Shown: positions 8,636 to 18,406 of the stretch, in pieces
Layout of the letters: each line of letters opens with the position of its first letter
Position numbering within the stretch: position 1 is the stretch's first letter
From: Staphylococcus chromogenes
Lineage (GTDB): Bacteria > Bacillota > Bacilli > Staphylococcales > Staphylococcaceae
Assembly: GCF_029024625.1 (NCBI RefSeq)
Contig: NZ_CP118953.1
Coordinates: 1,116,001 to 1,180,000, forward strand
Direction of reading: 5' to 3'
Length of the DNA: 64,000 nt
Translations under genes and position numbers: made by a program
The notes under the pieces: generated by a model
Databases searched by the model: none
Seen by the model: the letters and a program-made list of their open reading frames with translations, nothing else
What the model was told of the DNA's origin: nothing

Positions 8636-9650
8636 AATTTTAAAACCAGGATTATTTTCAACTGTTCAAGACTTAGGTAGATTTGGTCACCAAGCTGAAG
8701 GTTTTTCTCCAGCTGGCGTAATGGATCGTCCAAGTTTTGAGCTTTTAAATGCCTTGCTCGACACTGAAAATCAACCTGCCATTGAAATTACGATGGTTGG
8801 ACCTACGATTCAATTTCTAGAGCAAAATTTATTTGCTGTAACAGGAGCACCATTTGATATGAAATTAAATCAAAAATCGATACCACATCAAACGGTGATT
8901 AAAGTGAACAGAGGAGACATACTTGAACTTGGTGCGGCCAAACAAGGCGTTCGCGCATATATTGGTTTTGCCAACACGATAGATGTCCCACAAATTGAAG
9001 GAAGTGCTTCAACGCATACTCGAACATCGGTCGGTGGATTTAAAGGTCGCATTTTAAAAAAGAATGACATTATTCCTACAAATTCAAATAATTTAGATTA
9101 TAGTTTGATTGGTCGTGCGACGGATTATCAAAGTTTTACCCCTAAAGGAAACCTCCCAATAGGAATTATGGATGGTCCACAAATAGATGCTTTTTCTAAA
9201 AGAACTATCAAAGAAATTGAAACGATTGAATTTCGCGTATCTGAAAATTCAGATCGGATGGGGTATCGTCTTAGTGGCGCTTCTATAAAACCAGATACTA
9301 GCGCAGATATTATATCAGAGCCTGTAGCATTAGGAAGTGTTCAAGTTCCTAATGATGGAAATCCAATTATTTTGTTAAATGATCGTCAAACTGTTGGGGG
9401 ATATACTAAAATTGCCACAGTCATAGATTCTGATATTGTAGATGTGATACAGAAAAGACCAGGTGAAACCATTCAATTTGAATGGGTCACTTTTAACGAA
9501 GCTAATGAAATATTAGACCGAAAAAATAGAAAGTTAGAAGACGCAATAAAAAAATTACAACGTTATCCAAAACGATATTTAAACAACATTAGACCTTCTC
9601 AAAGTAAAATAAAAGATGTTTTAAAAGGAGATAGTAAGCCATGGATTTAA
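8625..9650 (+). CDS. pxpC: 5-oxoprolinase subunit PxpC (KipA / biotin-dependent carboxyltransferase family)
   Basis: A 341-residue partner of PxpB. It has the family opening LKPGLFSTVQDLGRFGHQ, then SPAGVMDRPSFELLNALL, the GGFKGR segment and the C-terminal DRMGYRLSG and LLNDRQTVGGYTKIATV motifs. Databases often name the family biotin-dependent carboxyltransferase because of its likeness to urea amidolyase domains; the E. coli work assigns it to 5-oxoprolinase. It overlaps pxpB at the 5' end and accB at the 3' end (10 bases), which suggests coupled synthesis of the subunits and the biotin carrier. Confidence 0.92.
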   Translation: MSIKILKPGLFSTVQDLGRFGHQAEGFSPAGVMDRPSFELLNALLDTENQPAIEITMVGPTIQFLEQNLFAVTGAPFDMKLNQKSIPHQTVIKVNRGDILELGAAKQGVRAYIGFANTIDVPQIEGSASTHTRTSVGGFKGRILKKNDIIPTNSNNLDYSLIGRATDYQSFTPKGNLPIGIMDGPQIDAFSKRTIKEIETIEFRVSENSDRMGYRLSGASIKPDTSADIISEPVALGSVQVPNDGNPIILLNDRQTVGGYTKIATVIDSDIVDVIQKRPGETIQFEWVTFNEANEILDRKNRKLEDAIKKLQRYPKRYLNNIRPSQSKIKDVLKGDSKPWI

Positions 9651-10087
9651 AACAAATCGAACAAACTTTAAACGTGTTAAAAACATACGGAGCTAAGCAT
9701 TTTAGATATAGTGATGACGATATGGAACTAGAATTGGATTTAGCAGTCAACGCGCAAAATTATGATGGTGATACTTCTACACAACCAACGACAACTGCTA
9801 GCAAAAATGAAACTACACCATCTCAAGAAAACACATCTGAAGCACAAGATGAAAAGGTGATTCGTTCACAAATGATTGGAACATTCTACTTACAAGATGA
9901 AAAAGAATTGACAAAACCTGTCATCAAAGTAGGAGACAAAATCAATAAGGGAGACATTATTGGTTACGTCGAAGCCATGAAAGTCATGAACGAAGTTACT
10001 GCGGACGAAGCAGGTGAAATCACTGAAATTTTAGTAGATCATGGCGAGAACATTGAACATAATCAAATTATTGCTAAATTAAAATAG
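9641..10087 (+). CDS. accB: Biotin carboxyl carrier protein (AccB-type) of the pxp operon
   Basis: A 148-residue biotin carrier. An N-terminal helical part (DLKQIEQTLNVLKTYG) is followed by a linker rich in Thr, Ser and Glu (residues 45-75) and a C-terminal biotinyl domain. The biotin-accepting lysine is in EAMKVMNE (about residues 111-118). It pairs with the accC downstream but no accA or accD is nearby, so this is probably not the fatty-acid acetyl-CoA carboxylase set. It may serve the pxp system or another acyl or lactam carboxylation; that role is inferred from context only. Confidence 0.9.
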   Translation: MDLKQIEQTLNVLKTYGAKHFRYSDDDMELELDLAVNAQNYDGDTSTQPTTTASKNETTPSQENTSEAQDEKVIRSQMIGTFYLQDEKELTKPVIKVGDKINKGDIIGYVEAMKVMNEVTADEAGEITEILVDHGENIEHNQIIAKLK

Positions 10088-10098
10088 GGGGTCCAGTC

Positions 10099-11463
10099 AT
10101 GTATCGAGTTTTAGTAGCCAACCGTGGGGAAATTGCTGTGCGAATTATTCGTGCATTACGTGAAATGAAAATGGAATCTGTAGCAGTATATGCAGTGGGT
10201 GATGAAAATAGTCTGCATGTAAAATTAGCAGACCACGCTGTGTGTATCGGTGATGCCAACCCTTTAGATAGTTACTTAAATATCAGAAATATTTTAGCTG
10301 CCGCAGAAATTACAAATGCGAATGCTATACATCCAGGATATGGCTTTTTATCAGAGAGTCCTATCTTTGCTGAAAAAGTGGAAAATGAAGGGTTATATTT
10401 CATAGGTCCAACTAAACGAACAATGGAACTTATGGGAGATAAAATCACTGCACGACAAACAGTAGACAAAGCAGGTGTCCCTGTAATACCCGGATCACAT
10501 TCTTCAGTTGAATCTGTTGAGGAGATTAAAACATTAGCTGAAGAATTAGGTTACCCTATAGTATTAAAAGCTGCGAGTGGCGGAGGCGGTAAAGGCATTC
10601 GTATCGTAAAAGAGGAAAGTGAAGTTGAACGTCTCTTTAAAGAAGCTAAAAGTGAAGGAAATAAATATTTTAATGATGATCGTGTTTATGTTGAAGCATT
10701 TATTCCTGTTGCAAAGCACGTAGAAGTTCAAGTGCTCGGTGATGGTCAAGCGAACTTTATACATTTAGGAGAACGAGATTGCTCTGTACAACGTAAAAAT
10801 CAAAAATTAATTGAGGAATCTCCTTGTAGTGCTCTCACACCTGAAAAAAGAGAACAAATGTGTAGTGATGCGGTTAAAGTTGCTCGAGCAGCGCAATACC
10901 GTAGTGCCGGGACAATTGAATTTTTGGTCACTGAAGATGCCTACTACTTTATAGAAATGAATGCGCGTATCCAAGTGGAACATACTGTAACAGAAATGCG
11001 TACAAACGTAGATTTAGTACGTCAACAATTATTGTTAATGAGAGATGGAGAATTAAAAATTCATCAAAATGATATTACGTTCCAAGGGCACGTGATAGAG
11101 GCGCGTATTAATGCCGAGGACCCAGAATTAGGGTTCAGACCTACTCCAGGAACTGTGCAAAGGTTGCATCTTCCACAAGGTTTTAATGTTCGTGTTGACT
11201 CGTTTTTATATAGTGGTTATACTGTTTCATCATATTATGATTCATTAGTCGCTAAAGTTATTGTAAAAGGGGACAATCGACTTCATGCAATCGAAAAATT
11301 AAAAGTGACACTTGATGAAATGATTATTGACGGTTTTAGTACAACAGCCGACTTTCTTTATGCTGTCTTAGCTTATCCACCATATTATGAAGGTGATGCT
11401 AAAAATGTAGACATCAAGTTTTTAGATCGTCACGAAATTTTCGAGGAGGCTAAACATGACTAA
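10099..11463 (+). CDS. accC: Biotin carboxylase (AccC-type) of the pxp operon
   Basis: ATP-grasp enzyme of 454 residues that carboxylates the biotin on the carrier using bicarbonate. Visible are the N-terminal [17 protein letters not shown], the substrate-binding HPGYGFLSE, the glycine-rich ATP loop [12 protein letters not shown] (about residues 156-167), the catalytic [15 protein letters not shown] and the [14 protein letters not shown] motif. Length is normal. It starts 11 bases after accB with a GGGGG site and overlaps pxpA by 8 bases. It is likely a paralogue of the housekeeping enzyme, which is not in this window. Confidence 0.93.
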   Translation: MYRVLVANRGEIAVRIIRALREMKMESVAVYAVGDENSLHVKLADHAVCIGDANPLDSYLNIRNILAAAEITNANAIHPGYGFLSESPIFAEKVENEGLYFIGPTKRTMELMGDKITARQTVDKAGVPVIPGSHSSVESVEEIKTLAEELGYPIVLKAASGGGGKGIRIVKEESEVERLFKEAKSEGNKYFNDDRVYVEAFIPVAKHVEVQVLGDGQANFIHLGERDCSVQRKNQKLIEESPCSALTPEKREQMCSDAVKVARAAQYRSAGTIEFLVTEDAYYFIEMNARIQVEHTVTEMRTNVDLVRQQLLLMRDGELKIHQNDITFQGHVIEARINAEDPELGFRPTPGTVQRLHLPQGFNVRVDSFLYSGYTVSSYYDSLVAKVIVKGDNRLHAIEKLKVTLDEMIIDGFSTTADFLYAVLAYPPYYEGDAKNVDIKFLDRHEIFEEAKHD

Positions 11464-12217
11464 AATAGATTTAAATTGTGATCTTGGAGAAAGTTTTGGT
11501 AATTATAAGATTGGCAATGACGAACAAGTGATACCGCTTATCACCTCTGCAAATATTGCATGTGGTTTTCATGCAGGGGATTCTAATGTGATGGCCAAGA
11601 CGGTAAAAATTGCTAAACAAAATAAAATTGGCATCGGAGCTCACCCAGGTTTTCCTGATTTACAAGGCTTTGGTCGAAGAAATTTAGATATGTCACATGA
11701 TGAAATTTATAATATGATTGTTTATCAAATTGGTGCGCTTAAACTATTTTGTGATCTTGAAGGGGTCACTTTAAACCACGTTAAACCTCACGGAGCGCTT
11801 TATCAAATGGGGGCTAAAGATCCAAAAATTGCAAAAGTGATTGCACAAGCAGTGCATGATATTGATTCAAATATCATTTTTGTTGGTTTATCTAATTCTT
11901 ACTTAATTGAAGAAGCGGAAAAACTTGGTCTTAAGACTGCTTCTGAGGTATTTGCAGATCGTCGCTATGAGGCAAATGGCCAATTAGTAAGCCGAAAGCA
12001 AGAAAACGCTGTGATTAATGACACGCAAGAAGCCATTGATCAAGTGGTTAAAATGGTGACAAAAGGAAAAGTAACTGCAATTAATGGGGAAGAAATTAAC
12101 ATTTCTGCAGATACAATTTGTGTACATGGAGATGGGGAACACGCATTAGAATTTGTTAAACAAATTCGCAAACAATTATCAACAGTGGGTGTTGAAATTG
12201 TAACTTTAGGGGGTTAA
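11456..12217 (+). CDS. pxpA: 5-oxoprolinase subunit PxpA (LamB/YcsF family)
   Basis: A 253-residue member of the LamB/YcsF family, the third subunit of the PxpABC 5-oxoprolinase. The signature [11 protein letters not shown] is at residues 4-14, followed by [37 protein letters not shown] and [10 protein letters not shown], all with the His and Asp residues expected of this TIM-barrel-like hydrolase fold. It overlaps the end of accC, and the transporter gene starts 3 bases after its stop. Together with pxpB and pxpC it completes the enzyme. Confidence 0.93.
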   Translation: MTKIDLNCDLGESFGNYKIGNDEQVIPLITSANIACGFHAGDSNVMAKTVKIAKQNKIGIGAHPGFPDLQGFGRRNLDMSHDEIYNMIVYQIGALKLFCDLEGVTLNHVKPHGALYQMGAKDPKIAKVIAQAVHDIDSNIIFVGLSNSYLIEEAEKLGLKTASEVFADRRYEANGQLVSRKQENAVINDTQEAIDQVVKMVTKGKVTAINGEEINISADTICVHGDGEHALEFVKQIRKQLSTVGVEIVTLGG

Positions 12218-12220
12218 TGA

Positions 12221-13459
12221 ATGAAAAAAGATTCAAACGAAATTAAAAACCAAGGAGACTTCGAATTTACAAAAACACATAAACGTCTCCTGTTAGGTTC
12301 AGTATTCTTAATGGCAACGTCAGCGATTGGACCTGCCTTTTTAACACAAACTGCTGTATTTACACAACAATTCTTAGCAAGTTTTGCATTTGCAATTTTA
12401 TTATCAATCATTATAGATATTGGAGCGCAAATTAATATTTGGCGTATTTTAGTTGTAACTGGATTACGTGGTCAAGAAGTGGCTAATAGCGTGGTCAAAG
12501 GTTTAGGAACATTTATATCAATTTTAATTGGTTTAGGTGGACTTGCGTTTAATATTGGAAACATTGCCGGTGCCGGTTTAGGATTAAATGCTATTTTCGG
12601 GATTGATGTCAGAATAGGCGCAGCAATCACAGCAATCATTGCAATTTTAGTCTTTGTTTCGAAAAACGGACAAAAAGTGATGGACGTAGTAACATTAATC
12701 TTAGGAATTGTAATGATTGCGATCGTAGCATTCGTTATGATTAAAACGAATCCTCCATATCTTGAAGCTGCTGGTCGCATGATTGTTCCTGAAAACCCAG
12801 CTTCTCTTGTTTTACCAATTATTACATTAGTTGGTGGAACAGTTGGTGGATATATTACATTTGCTGGTGCACACCGTCTACTAGATGCTGATATCAAAGG
12901 TGAAAATTACTTACCTTTCGTCAATCGTTCAGCGATTTACGGGATTTTAACCACTGGCGTAATGCGTGCTTTATTATTCTTAGCTGTATTAGGTGTGGTT
13001 GTAACTGGCGTAGTCTTGAATCCTGATAATCCTCCAGCATCTGTATTTGAACATGCGCTCGGACCAATCGGTAAGAATATTTTTGGTGTCGTACTGTTTG
13101 CAGCAGCGATGTCTTCAGTCATTGGTTCAGCATATACAAGTACGACTTTTCTTAAAACATTACATCATAAAATTTACAAACATGACAATTACGTCGTGAT
13201 TGCATTTATCGTTATTTCAACTATTATATTTTTATTCTTAGGAAAACCTGTCACATTATTGATCGTTGCTGGGGCATTCAACGGTTTAATTTTACCAATC
13301 GTACTTACAACGATTCTTATTGCTTCTAAAAAGAAAAGTATCGTTGGCAATTACCAACATCCGACTTGGATGCTTGTATTTGGTATTATTGCAGTGCTTG
13401 TTACAATTTTCACAGGTATTTATTCCTTCCAAGGTCTATTAGAACTATTAGGTAAATAA
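12221..13459 (+). CDS. NRAMP-family membrane transporter (YcsG-like)
   Basis: A 412-residue integral membrane protein with about eleven hydrophobic segments beginning near residue 27 (LLLGSVFLMATSAIGPAFLT). It belongs to the divergent YcsG branch of the NRAMP superfamily, which accompanies pxp genes in many bacteria. Canonical NRAMP metal transporters carry DPGN in the first helix and MPH in the sixth; here the first-helix site reads TSAIGPAFLTQT and no MPH is visible. A metal substrate is therefore doubtful and uptake of oxoproline or a related compound is a reasonable inference. It is the last gene of the operon. Confidence 0.85.
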   Translation: MKKDSNEIKNQGDFEFTKTHKRLLLGSVFLMATSAIGPAFLTQTAVFTQQFLASFAFAILLSIIIDIGAQINIWRILVVTGLRGQEVANSVVKGLGTFISILIGLGGLAFNIGNIAGAGLGLNAIFGIDVRIGAAITAIIAILVFVSKNGQKVMDVVTLILGIVMIAIVAFVMIKTNPPYLEAAGRMIVPENPASLVLPIITLVGGTVGGYITFAGAHRLLDADIKGENYLPFVNRSAIYGILTTGVMRALLFLAVLGVVVTGVVLNPDNPPASVFEHALGPIGKNIFGVVLFAAAMSSVIGSAYTSTTFLKTLHHKIYKHDNYVVIAFIVISTIIFLFLGKPVTLLIVAGAFNGLILPIVLTTILIASKKKSIVGNYQHPTWMLVFGIIAVLVTIFTGIYSFQGLLELLGK

Positions 13460-13464
13460 TCATG

Positions 13465-13510
13465 AAAAGGTAAAGGACTCTGTTATCACAGAAGCTCTTT
13501 ACCTTTTTTT
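13465..13510 (+). terminator. Intrinsic terminator of the pxp-acc operon
   Basis: AAAAGGTAAAG and CTTTACCTTTT pair around an inner CTCTG/CAGAAG region, followed by a run of T residues. Confidence 0.88.
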
Positions 13511-13744
13511 AAGCCCTTTTTCGAGCTTTTTAAAACCAATTTATCTATACAATATACTTCTGGGTTAACCCCAAAACCTCAAAATAAGTTAGAAAACTTC
13601 AATATTAGCGCTAAGAAATTTGAGATTTTCAGACAACAATGTAAAGTATTTAACAACTCAACACTGTAATGACTAATTATTCTCATCTTCTAAACAGTTA
13701 TGTTAAAATTGACAACGAATATAGAGACATCAAGGAGGAAAATT

Positions 13745-14437
13745 ATGATTGGGATAATTGGTGCCATGGAAGAGGAAGTCGAAATTTTAAAATCACATAT
13801 GCATGAAGTCGAAACTTTACAAATTGCGCACACTGTTTTTTATAAAGGGAATTTAAAAGGCGCTGAGGTCGTATTAATTCAAAGCGGGATAGGTAAAGTT
13901 AATGTTGCAATCTCAACTACTTTACTCATCCAACAATTTAAACCAGAACTAATAATTAACACGGGTTCAGCTGGTGGACTACAACCTGGCTTAGCATTAG
14001 GGGATGTCGTTGTAAGTACGAAAGTGGCGTATCATGATGCCGACGCACGCGCTTTCGGCTATGCAATGGGTCAAATACCAGGGATGCCTGAAACCTATGA
14101 TGCAAATCGTCACTTGATAACCCAAGTAAATCATGTGTTAAATCAACTTAAACAACCTGTTAAAGAAGGCCTCATCGTATCTGGTGACAGCTTTATTGGA
14201 AGTGATGTACAACGAGCTGAAATATTAAAATATTTTCCTCAGGCATTGGCAGCGGAAATGGAAGCGGCAGCCATTGCCCAAACGTGCTATCAATTTAAAG
14301 TTCCATTTATCGTTACACGTGCTATTTCTGATCTTGCTGATGGCGATGCAGGAATGACATTTGAGGCCTTCCTCAAAGTTGCATCACAATCTTCAAGCCA
14401 AATGGTGATCGCCTTGCTCGAAAAATTAAATGAATAG
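13745..14437 (+). CDS. mtnN: 5'-methylthioadenosine/S-adenosylhomocysteine nucleosidase
   Basis: A 230-residue nucleosidase that cleaves MTA and SAH, feeding methionine salvage and the activated methyl cycle and supplying the LuxS precursor. The N-terminal [21 protein letters not shown] (about residue 75), the VSGDSFIG segment and the catalytic end [12 protein letters not shown] and [11 protein letters not shown] are intact. The frame is open to 13700, but ATG at 13745 has AAGGAGG 6 bases upstream and gives the family length. The 280 bases upstream hold the pxp terminator and AT-rich sequence. Confidence 0.95.
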   Translation: MIGIIGAMEEEVEILKSHMHEVETLQIAHTVFYKGNLKGAEVVLIQSGIGKVNVAISTTLLIQQFKPELIINTGSAGGLQPGLALGDVVVSTKVAYHDADARAFGYAMGQIPGMPETYDANRHLITQVNHVLNQLKQPVKEGLIVSGDSFIGSDVQRAEILKYFPQALAAEMEAAAIAQTCYQFKVPFIVTRAISDLADGDAGMTFEAFLKVASQSSSQMVIALLEKLNE

Positions 14438-14460
14438 AAATATTCAATAAATAGTACTTA

Positions 14461-14469
14461 TGCTATAAT
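14461..14469 (+). promoter_or_regulatory. Extended -10 promoter before yqeG
   Basis: TGCTATAAT is a perfect TGn-extended -10 element 35 bases before the yqeG start. The -35 candidate TATTCA at 17 bases is weak. Confidence 0.55.
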
Positions 14470-14503
14470 AACAAGAATGAACTTTAATTAGTGGAGGATT
14501 AAT

Positions 14504-15034
14504 ATGGGTATTATAAGTCGCTTATTTTTGCCAAATCAATACGTTAAATCAATTCATGAAATTGATTTCGATAAATTACAAGAAAAAAATATTAAAGGGG
14601 TTATTACAGATTTAGATAATACTTTAGTAGGTTGGGACGAAGCGAACCCAACACCAGGCGTTGAGCAATGGTTTAAAAATCTAAGTGAAAGAAATATTAA
14701 AGTGACTATCGTTTCTAACAATAATGAGGCGCGAGTAAAAACATTTTCTAGTGATTTAGATGTAGATTATATTTTCAAAGCACGCAAGCCATTAGGTAAA
14801 TCACTAAATAAAGCCACTCAACAAATGGGCTTAAACAAGGACGAAGTGGTCATTATTGGGGATCAAATGTTAACAGATGTTTTTGGCGGAAACCATAACG
14901 GTCTATATACAATAATGGTCGTTCCAGTAAAAAATTCTGATGGCCTTGCGACGAAGCTTAATAGAATGATAGAACGTCGTTTATTACATTATTTCAAGAG
15001 AAAAGGATATATTAATTGGGAGGAAACAAATTGA
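14504..15034 (+). CDS. YqeG family HAD-IIIA phosphatase
   Basis: A 176-residue haloacid dehalogenase-type phosphatase. Motif I is TDLDNTLVGWD (about residues 37-47), motif II VSNNNE (near 69), the lysine of motif III lies in the KARKPLGKS segment, and motif IV is IIGDQMLTDVFGG (near 122). Eukaryotic relatives (GEP4) are phosphatidylglycerophosphate phosphatases, so a role in phospholipid synthesis is possible but not shown for YqeG. Its stop overlaps the TTG start of yqeH, beginning a tightly packed eight-gene operon. Confidence 0.88.
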   Translation: MGIISRLFLPNQYVKSIHEIDFDKLQEKNIKGVITDLDNTLVGWDEANPTPGVEQWFKNLSERNIKVTIVSNNNEARVKTFSSDLDVDYIFKARKPLGKSLNKATQQMGLNKDEVVIIGDQMLTDVFGGNHNGLYTIMVVPVKNSDGLATKLNRMIERRLLHYFKRKGYINWEETN

Positions 15035-16131
15035 CAGACGAATTAAAATGTATCGGTTGTGGCGCAACGTTACAATCAGACGATAAAGATAAACCTGGAT
15101 ATGTACCTGAATCGAGTTTGTTTAAAGACGATGTAATTTGCCGTCGTTGCTTTAGATTAAAGCACTATAATGAGGTTCAAGATGTCGGCATGGAAAGCGA
15201 TGACTTTTTAACACTTTTAAATAAACTTTCAGATAAAAAGGGAATCGTCGTTAACTTAGTGGATGTTTTTGATTTAGAAGGTTCCTTCATTCACGCAATC
15301 AAACGTATCGTTGGTAACAAGAAGATTATTTTAGTAGCCAACAAAATCGATCTTTTACCTAAACAAATTAATAAGCGTCGTGTCACTGAATGGTTACGCC
15401 AATCCGCTAAAAATTATGGACTTTTTGCAGATGACGTTGTGCTTATCTCTGCACAAAAAAATTACGGAATAGATGTTTTAATGGAGACTATCGAAAAGCA
15501 TCGTCAAGGACAAGACGTTTATATTGTCGGTACGACGAATGTTGGGAAATCTACCCTTATTAACAAACTTATTGAACAAAGTGTGGGCGAAAAAGATGTT
15601 GTCACAACCTCACGAATACCAGGAACAACACTTGATATGATAGACATTCCAATCGATGAAAAATCAGATATGTATGATACACCAGGAATCATTCAAGAAC
15701 ATCAAATGACACACCTTGTAACACCGAAAGAATTAAATATTATAATGCCTAAAAAAGAAATTAAACAACGCGTTTATCAATTAAATGAAGGACAGACGCT
15801 TTTCTTCGGCGGGCTCGCTCGAATAGATTATGAAACAGGTGGCAAACGACCGTTGATATGCTATTTTTCTAATGATTTAAAAATCCATCGTACTAAAACA
15901 GAAAACGCAGATCGTCTTTGGAAAGAAAAGGTAGGAACGTTTTTATCTCCACCATCAAATTCTAAATCATTTCAACTAGATGAACTTAAAAAAGTGACTT
16001 TATCCACCGATACTGAAAAGCAAGACGTGATGATTTCTGGTCTTGGTTTCGTTACAATCGACAGAGGGGCTTCATTTAGTGTGATGGTGCCAAAATCGGT
16101 TGATGTGACGCTTCGACCATCAATTATGTAA
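15031..16131 (+). CDS. yqeH: Ribosome biogenesis GTPase YqeH
   Basis: Circularly permuted GTPase of 366 residues required for 30S subunit assembly. An N-terminal zinc finger is visible (CIGCG near residue 8, CRRC near 40). The G motifs then come in permuted order: G4 NKID (near residue 115), G5 SAQ, the P-loop GTTNVGKST (near 170), and G3 DTPG (near 218). The start is TTG at 15031, chosen because GGGAGG lies 7 bases upstream and the length fits the family; the start codon overlaps the stop codon of yqeG. Confidence 0.93.
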   Translation: MTDELKCIGCGATLQSDDKDKPGYVPESSLFKDDVICRRCFRLKHYNEVQDVGMESDDFLTLLNKLSDKKGIVVNLVDVFDLEGSFIHAIKRIVGNKKIILVANKIDLLPKQINKRRVTEWLRQSAKNYGLFADDVVLISAQKNYGIDVLMETIEKHRQGQDVYIVGTTNVGKSTLINKLIEQSVGEKDVVTTSRIPGTTLDMIDIPIDEKSDMYDTPGIIQEHQMTHLVTPKELNIIMPKKEIKQRVYQLNEGQTLFFGGLARIDYETGGKRPLICYFSNDLKIHRTKTENADRLWKEKVGTFLSPPSNSKSFQLDELKKVTLSTDTEKQDVMISGLGFVTIDRGASFSVMVPKSVDVTLRPSIM

Positions 16132-16144
16132 AGGAGGGCATAGA

Positions 16145-16957
16145 ATGAAATTTGCGGTGATTGGCCATCCTATCAATCATTCTCTTTCCCCATTGATGCA
16201 TCATGCTAATTTTAGTGCATTACAATTAGACTACGGATATGAAGCATTAAGTATACCAGAAACACATTTTAACCATATTAGAGATATTATTGATGATCGC
16301 CAATTAGATGGCTTTAATGTAACGATTCCACACAAGGAACGTATCATTCCTTACTTAGATGATATTTCAAAAGAAGCCCGTGAAATGGGTGCTGTAAATA
16401 CAGTGAAAATTACCAATGGAAAGTGGATAGGCTACAATACCGATGGTTTGGGCTTTGTTAAAGGCCTTAAAAATTATTATGGTGCATTAACTGAAGCAAA
16501 AATTTTAGTTTTAGGGGCTGGAGGCGCAAGTAAAGGGATTACTTATCAATTAAAACAATATACTAAGTATCCTATATATGTTGCCAATAGAACGATGTCG
16601 CGATTTGATACATGGTCGTTTGATGTTGAAGCGATGCCCTTAACCTCAGTTCGTTCAAAAGCACACCATTTTGATATTATAATTAATACCACTCCTATAG
16701 GTATGCACCATTCACAAGAAGCGCTACTGACTTTTGATACACTAAAAAACAACGCATTAATTTGCGATATCATCTATACGCCTTTAGAGACGCCTTTTTT
16801 GGAAAATGCACGCCGTAATGGATATGACACGTATAATGGCTTAGATATGTTCGTGTATCAAGGCGCAGAAAGCTTTAAAATATGGACGAATCTAGATGCT
16901 AATATTGAAGCGATGAAAACAACAGTTTTAAATCAATTAACTCAAAATAATGATTAG
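16145..16957 (+). CDS. aroE: Shikimate dehydrogenase
   Basis: NADPH-dependent reduction of 3-dehydroshikimate in the aromatic amino acid pathway. The 270-residue protein has the substrate-binding NHSLSPLMHHANF (residues 12-24), catalytic NVTIPHKE (about residues 58-65, with the conserved Lys), the acidic GYNTDGLGF segment, and a Rossmann loop VLGAGGASKG (near 122). The usual NADP-clamp NRT is present. An AAGGAGGG site precedes the ATG. It sits between yqeH and yhbY as in other staphylococci. Confidence 0.96.
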   Translation: MKFAVIGHPINHSLSPLMHHANFSALQLDYGYEALSIPETHFNHIRDIIDDRQLDGFNVTIPHKERIIPYLDDISKEAREMGAVNTVKITNGKWIGYNTDGLGFVKGLKNYYGALTEAKILVLGAGGASKGITYQLKQYTKYPIYVANRTMSRFDTWSFDVEAMPLTSVRSKAHHFDIIINTTPIGMHHSQEALLTFDTLKNNALICDIIYTPLETPFLENARRNGYDTYNGLDMFVYQGAESFKIWTNLDANIEAMKTTVLNQLTQNND

Positions 16958-16966
16958 GAGACGATT

Positions 16967-17263
16967 ATGAATTTAACAGGGAAACAAAAACGATTTTTAA
17001 GAAGTGAAGCACATCACATTGATCCTATCTTTCAAATTGGAAAATCAGGAATTAATGAAAATATGGTACAACAAATTGTAGATGCTTTAGAAAAACGAGA
17101 ACTTATCAAAGTACACATTTTGCAAAATAATTTAGATGATAAAACTGAACTTGCACACCAACTAAGCCAAGCTACAGAAAGCCACCTTGTTCAACAAATT
17201 GGTTCAATGATTGTACTTTATAAAACGTCTAAAAACCATCAATCTATTGAGTTGCCATCATAA
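16967..17263 (+). CDS. RNA-binding protein YhbY/YqeI (CRM domain)
   Basis: A 98-residue single CRM-domain protein associated with pre-50S ribosomes. The GKQKRFLRSEAHHIDPIFQIGKSG opening contains the conserved basic helix and the glycine-rich loop; LEKRELIKVHILQN follows. No signal or membrane segment is present. Its stop overlaps the start of nadD by one base. The position between aroE and nadD matches yqeI of B. subtilis. Confidence 0.92.
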   Translation: MNLTGKQKRFLRSEAHHIDPIFQIGKSGINENMVQQIVDALEKRELIKVHILQNNLDDKTELAHQLSQATESHLVQQIGSMIVLYKTSKNHQSIELPS

Positions 17264-17829
17264 TGAAAAAAGTTGTCATATATGGTGGACAATTCAATCC
17301 AGTTCATAGTGCACATGAGATGGTGGCTACAATGGTATACGAGGCGATACAACCCGATATCTTCTATTTTTTACCGAGCTATAAATCGCCTCTAAAACAA
17401 CACGAACAAAATATTGATGTTTTTCATCGAATTGAAATGCTCAAACTCGTTATCCATAATCTTGGTTTTGGTCAAATTCGTTATGATGAAATTGAACGTA
17501 AAGGTGATAGCTATACGTATGACACTTTAAAAGTCATTCAACAAGAACACCCTAACGATAAAATCTATTTCGTTATAGGGACTGATCAATATTTGCAGCT
17601 ATCGAAATGGTACAACATTGAGGAATTAAGAACCTTTGTGACTTTTATCGTAGTCAATCGTGCACCGCAACATGAGTTTCAAGATGAATCTGTCATATTT
17701 GTCAATATGCCGGAAATGGCAATAAGTTCTACAGAAGTAAGACATCGACGGAAAAATGGAAAAACGATTCACATGTGGGTACCGCTTAATGTGGAACAAT
17801 ATATTAAAAAGGAGGGTTTATATGGATAA
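17263..17829 (+). CDS. nadD: Nicotinate-nucleotide adenylyltransferase
   Basis: Joins nicotinate mononucleotide and ATP to deamido-NAD in NAD synthesis. The 188-residue protein opens with the nucleotidyltransferase loop YGGQFNPVHSAHEM (the GxFxPxHxxH motif), then FLPSYKSPLK and the IGTDQYLQLSKWYNIEEL segment. The C-terminal ISSTEVRHR (near residue 158) is the second conserved ATP-contacting motif. The end overlaps the first codons of yqeK by 8 bases. Confidence 0.95.
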   Translation: MKKVVIYGGQFNPVHSAHEMVATMVYEAIQPDIFYFLPSYKSPLKQHEQNIDVFHRIEMLKLVIHNLGFGQIRYDEIERKGDSYTYDTLKVIQQEHPNDKIYFVIGTDQYLQLSKWYNIEELRTFVTFIVVNRAPQHEFQDESVIFVNMPEMAISSTEVRHRRKNGKTIHMWVPLNVEQYIKKEGLYG

Positions 17830-18394
17830 ATCTTTCGCAATAGAGCTAGTCAAAGAAAAGCTACCGAAAAAAAGATTTGAACATTCTATTCGTGTAGCTG
17901 AAACTGCAGTGAAATTAGCACAACAATATGAAGGGGATGTTGATAAAGCTGAACTTGCAGGAATATTACATGATTTTTGTAAATACGATGACCTTGCATC
18001 CATGTATCAAATAGTAACGCAATATGACCTTGATTCTGCTTTATTAAGTTATGGTTCTGAAATACTGCACGGTCCGGTATGTGCTACTATTATGAAACAT
18101 CAATATCATATCAATGATGAGGACATTCTTTTAGCGATTGCACATCACACTACAGGTCGAAAACATATGACAAAAAATGAAAAAATTGTTTTCATTGCGG
18201 ATTATATTGAACCTGGACGTACGACTAAAGGTGTTGAAGATATTCGTGAAATGGTATATGGTGGCAAAGGATTAGATAAAACAATTTACGAAATTTCCAA
18301 GCGCACAGTTTTATATTTAGTTGAAAAAGATGTGAACGTTTTTCAAGCTACTATTGATTGCTTAAATTACTATAACTTTAACGATTCTAAATAA
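17822..18394 (+). CDS. HD-domain Ap4A hydrolase YqeK
   Basis: A 190-residue HD-domain hydrolase; B. subtilis YqeK has been characterised as a symmetrical diadenosine tetraphosphate hydrolase. Metal ligands lie in HSIRVAETA (near residue 22), the HDFCKYD pair near 53, HGPVCA near 83 and IAHHTTGRKHM near 108. The frame is open upstream to 17756 but ATG at 17822 has AAGGAGGG at good distance. It lies between nadD and rsfS, the order seen across bacilli. Confidence 0.9.
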   Translation: MDKSFAIELVKEKLPKKRFEHSIRVAETAVKLAQQYEGDVDKAELAGILHDFCKYDDLASMYQIVTQYDLDSALLSYGSEILHGPVCATIMKHQYHINDEDILLAIAHHTTGRKHMTKNEKIVFIADYIEPGRTTKGVEDIREMVYGGKGLDKTIYEISKRTVLYLVEKDVNVFQATIDCLNYYNFNDSK

Positions 18395-18406
18395 AAGGAT
18401 GATTAA

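Noticed and set aside
12472..12897. Antisense 141-residue open frame inside the NRAMP-family gene
   Set aside because: It mirrors the codon pattern of the membrane protein on the other strand, has no ribosome site and resembles no protein I know.
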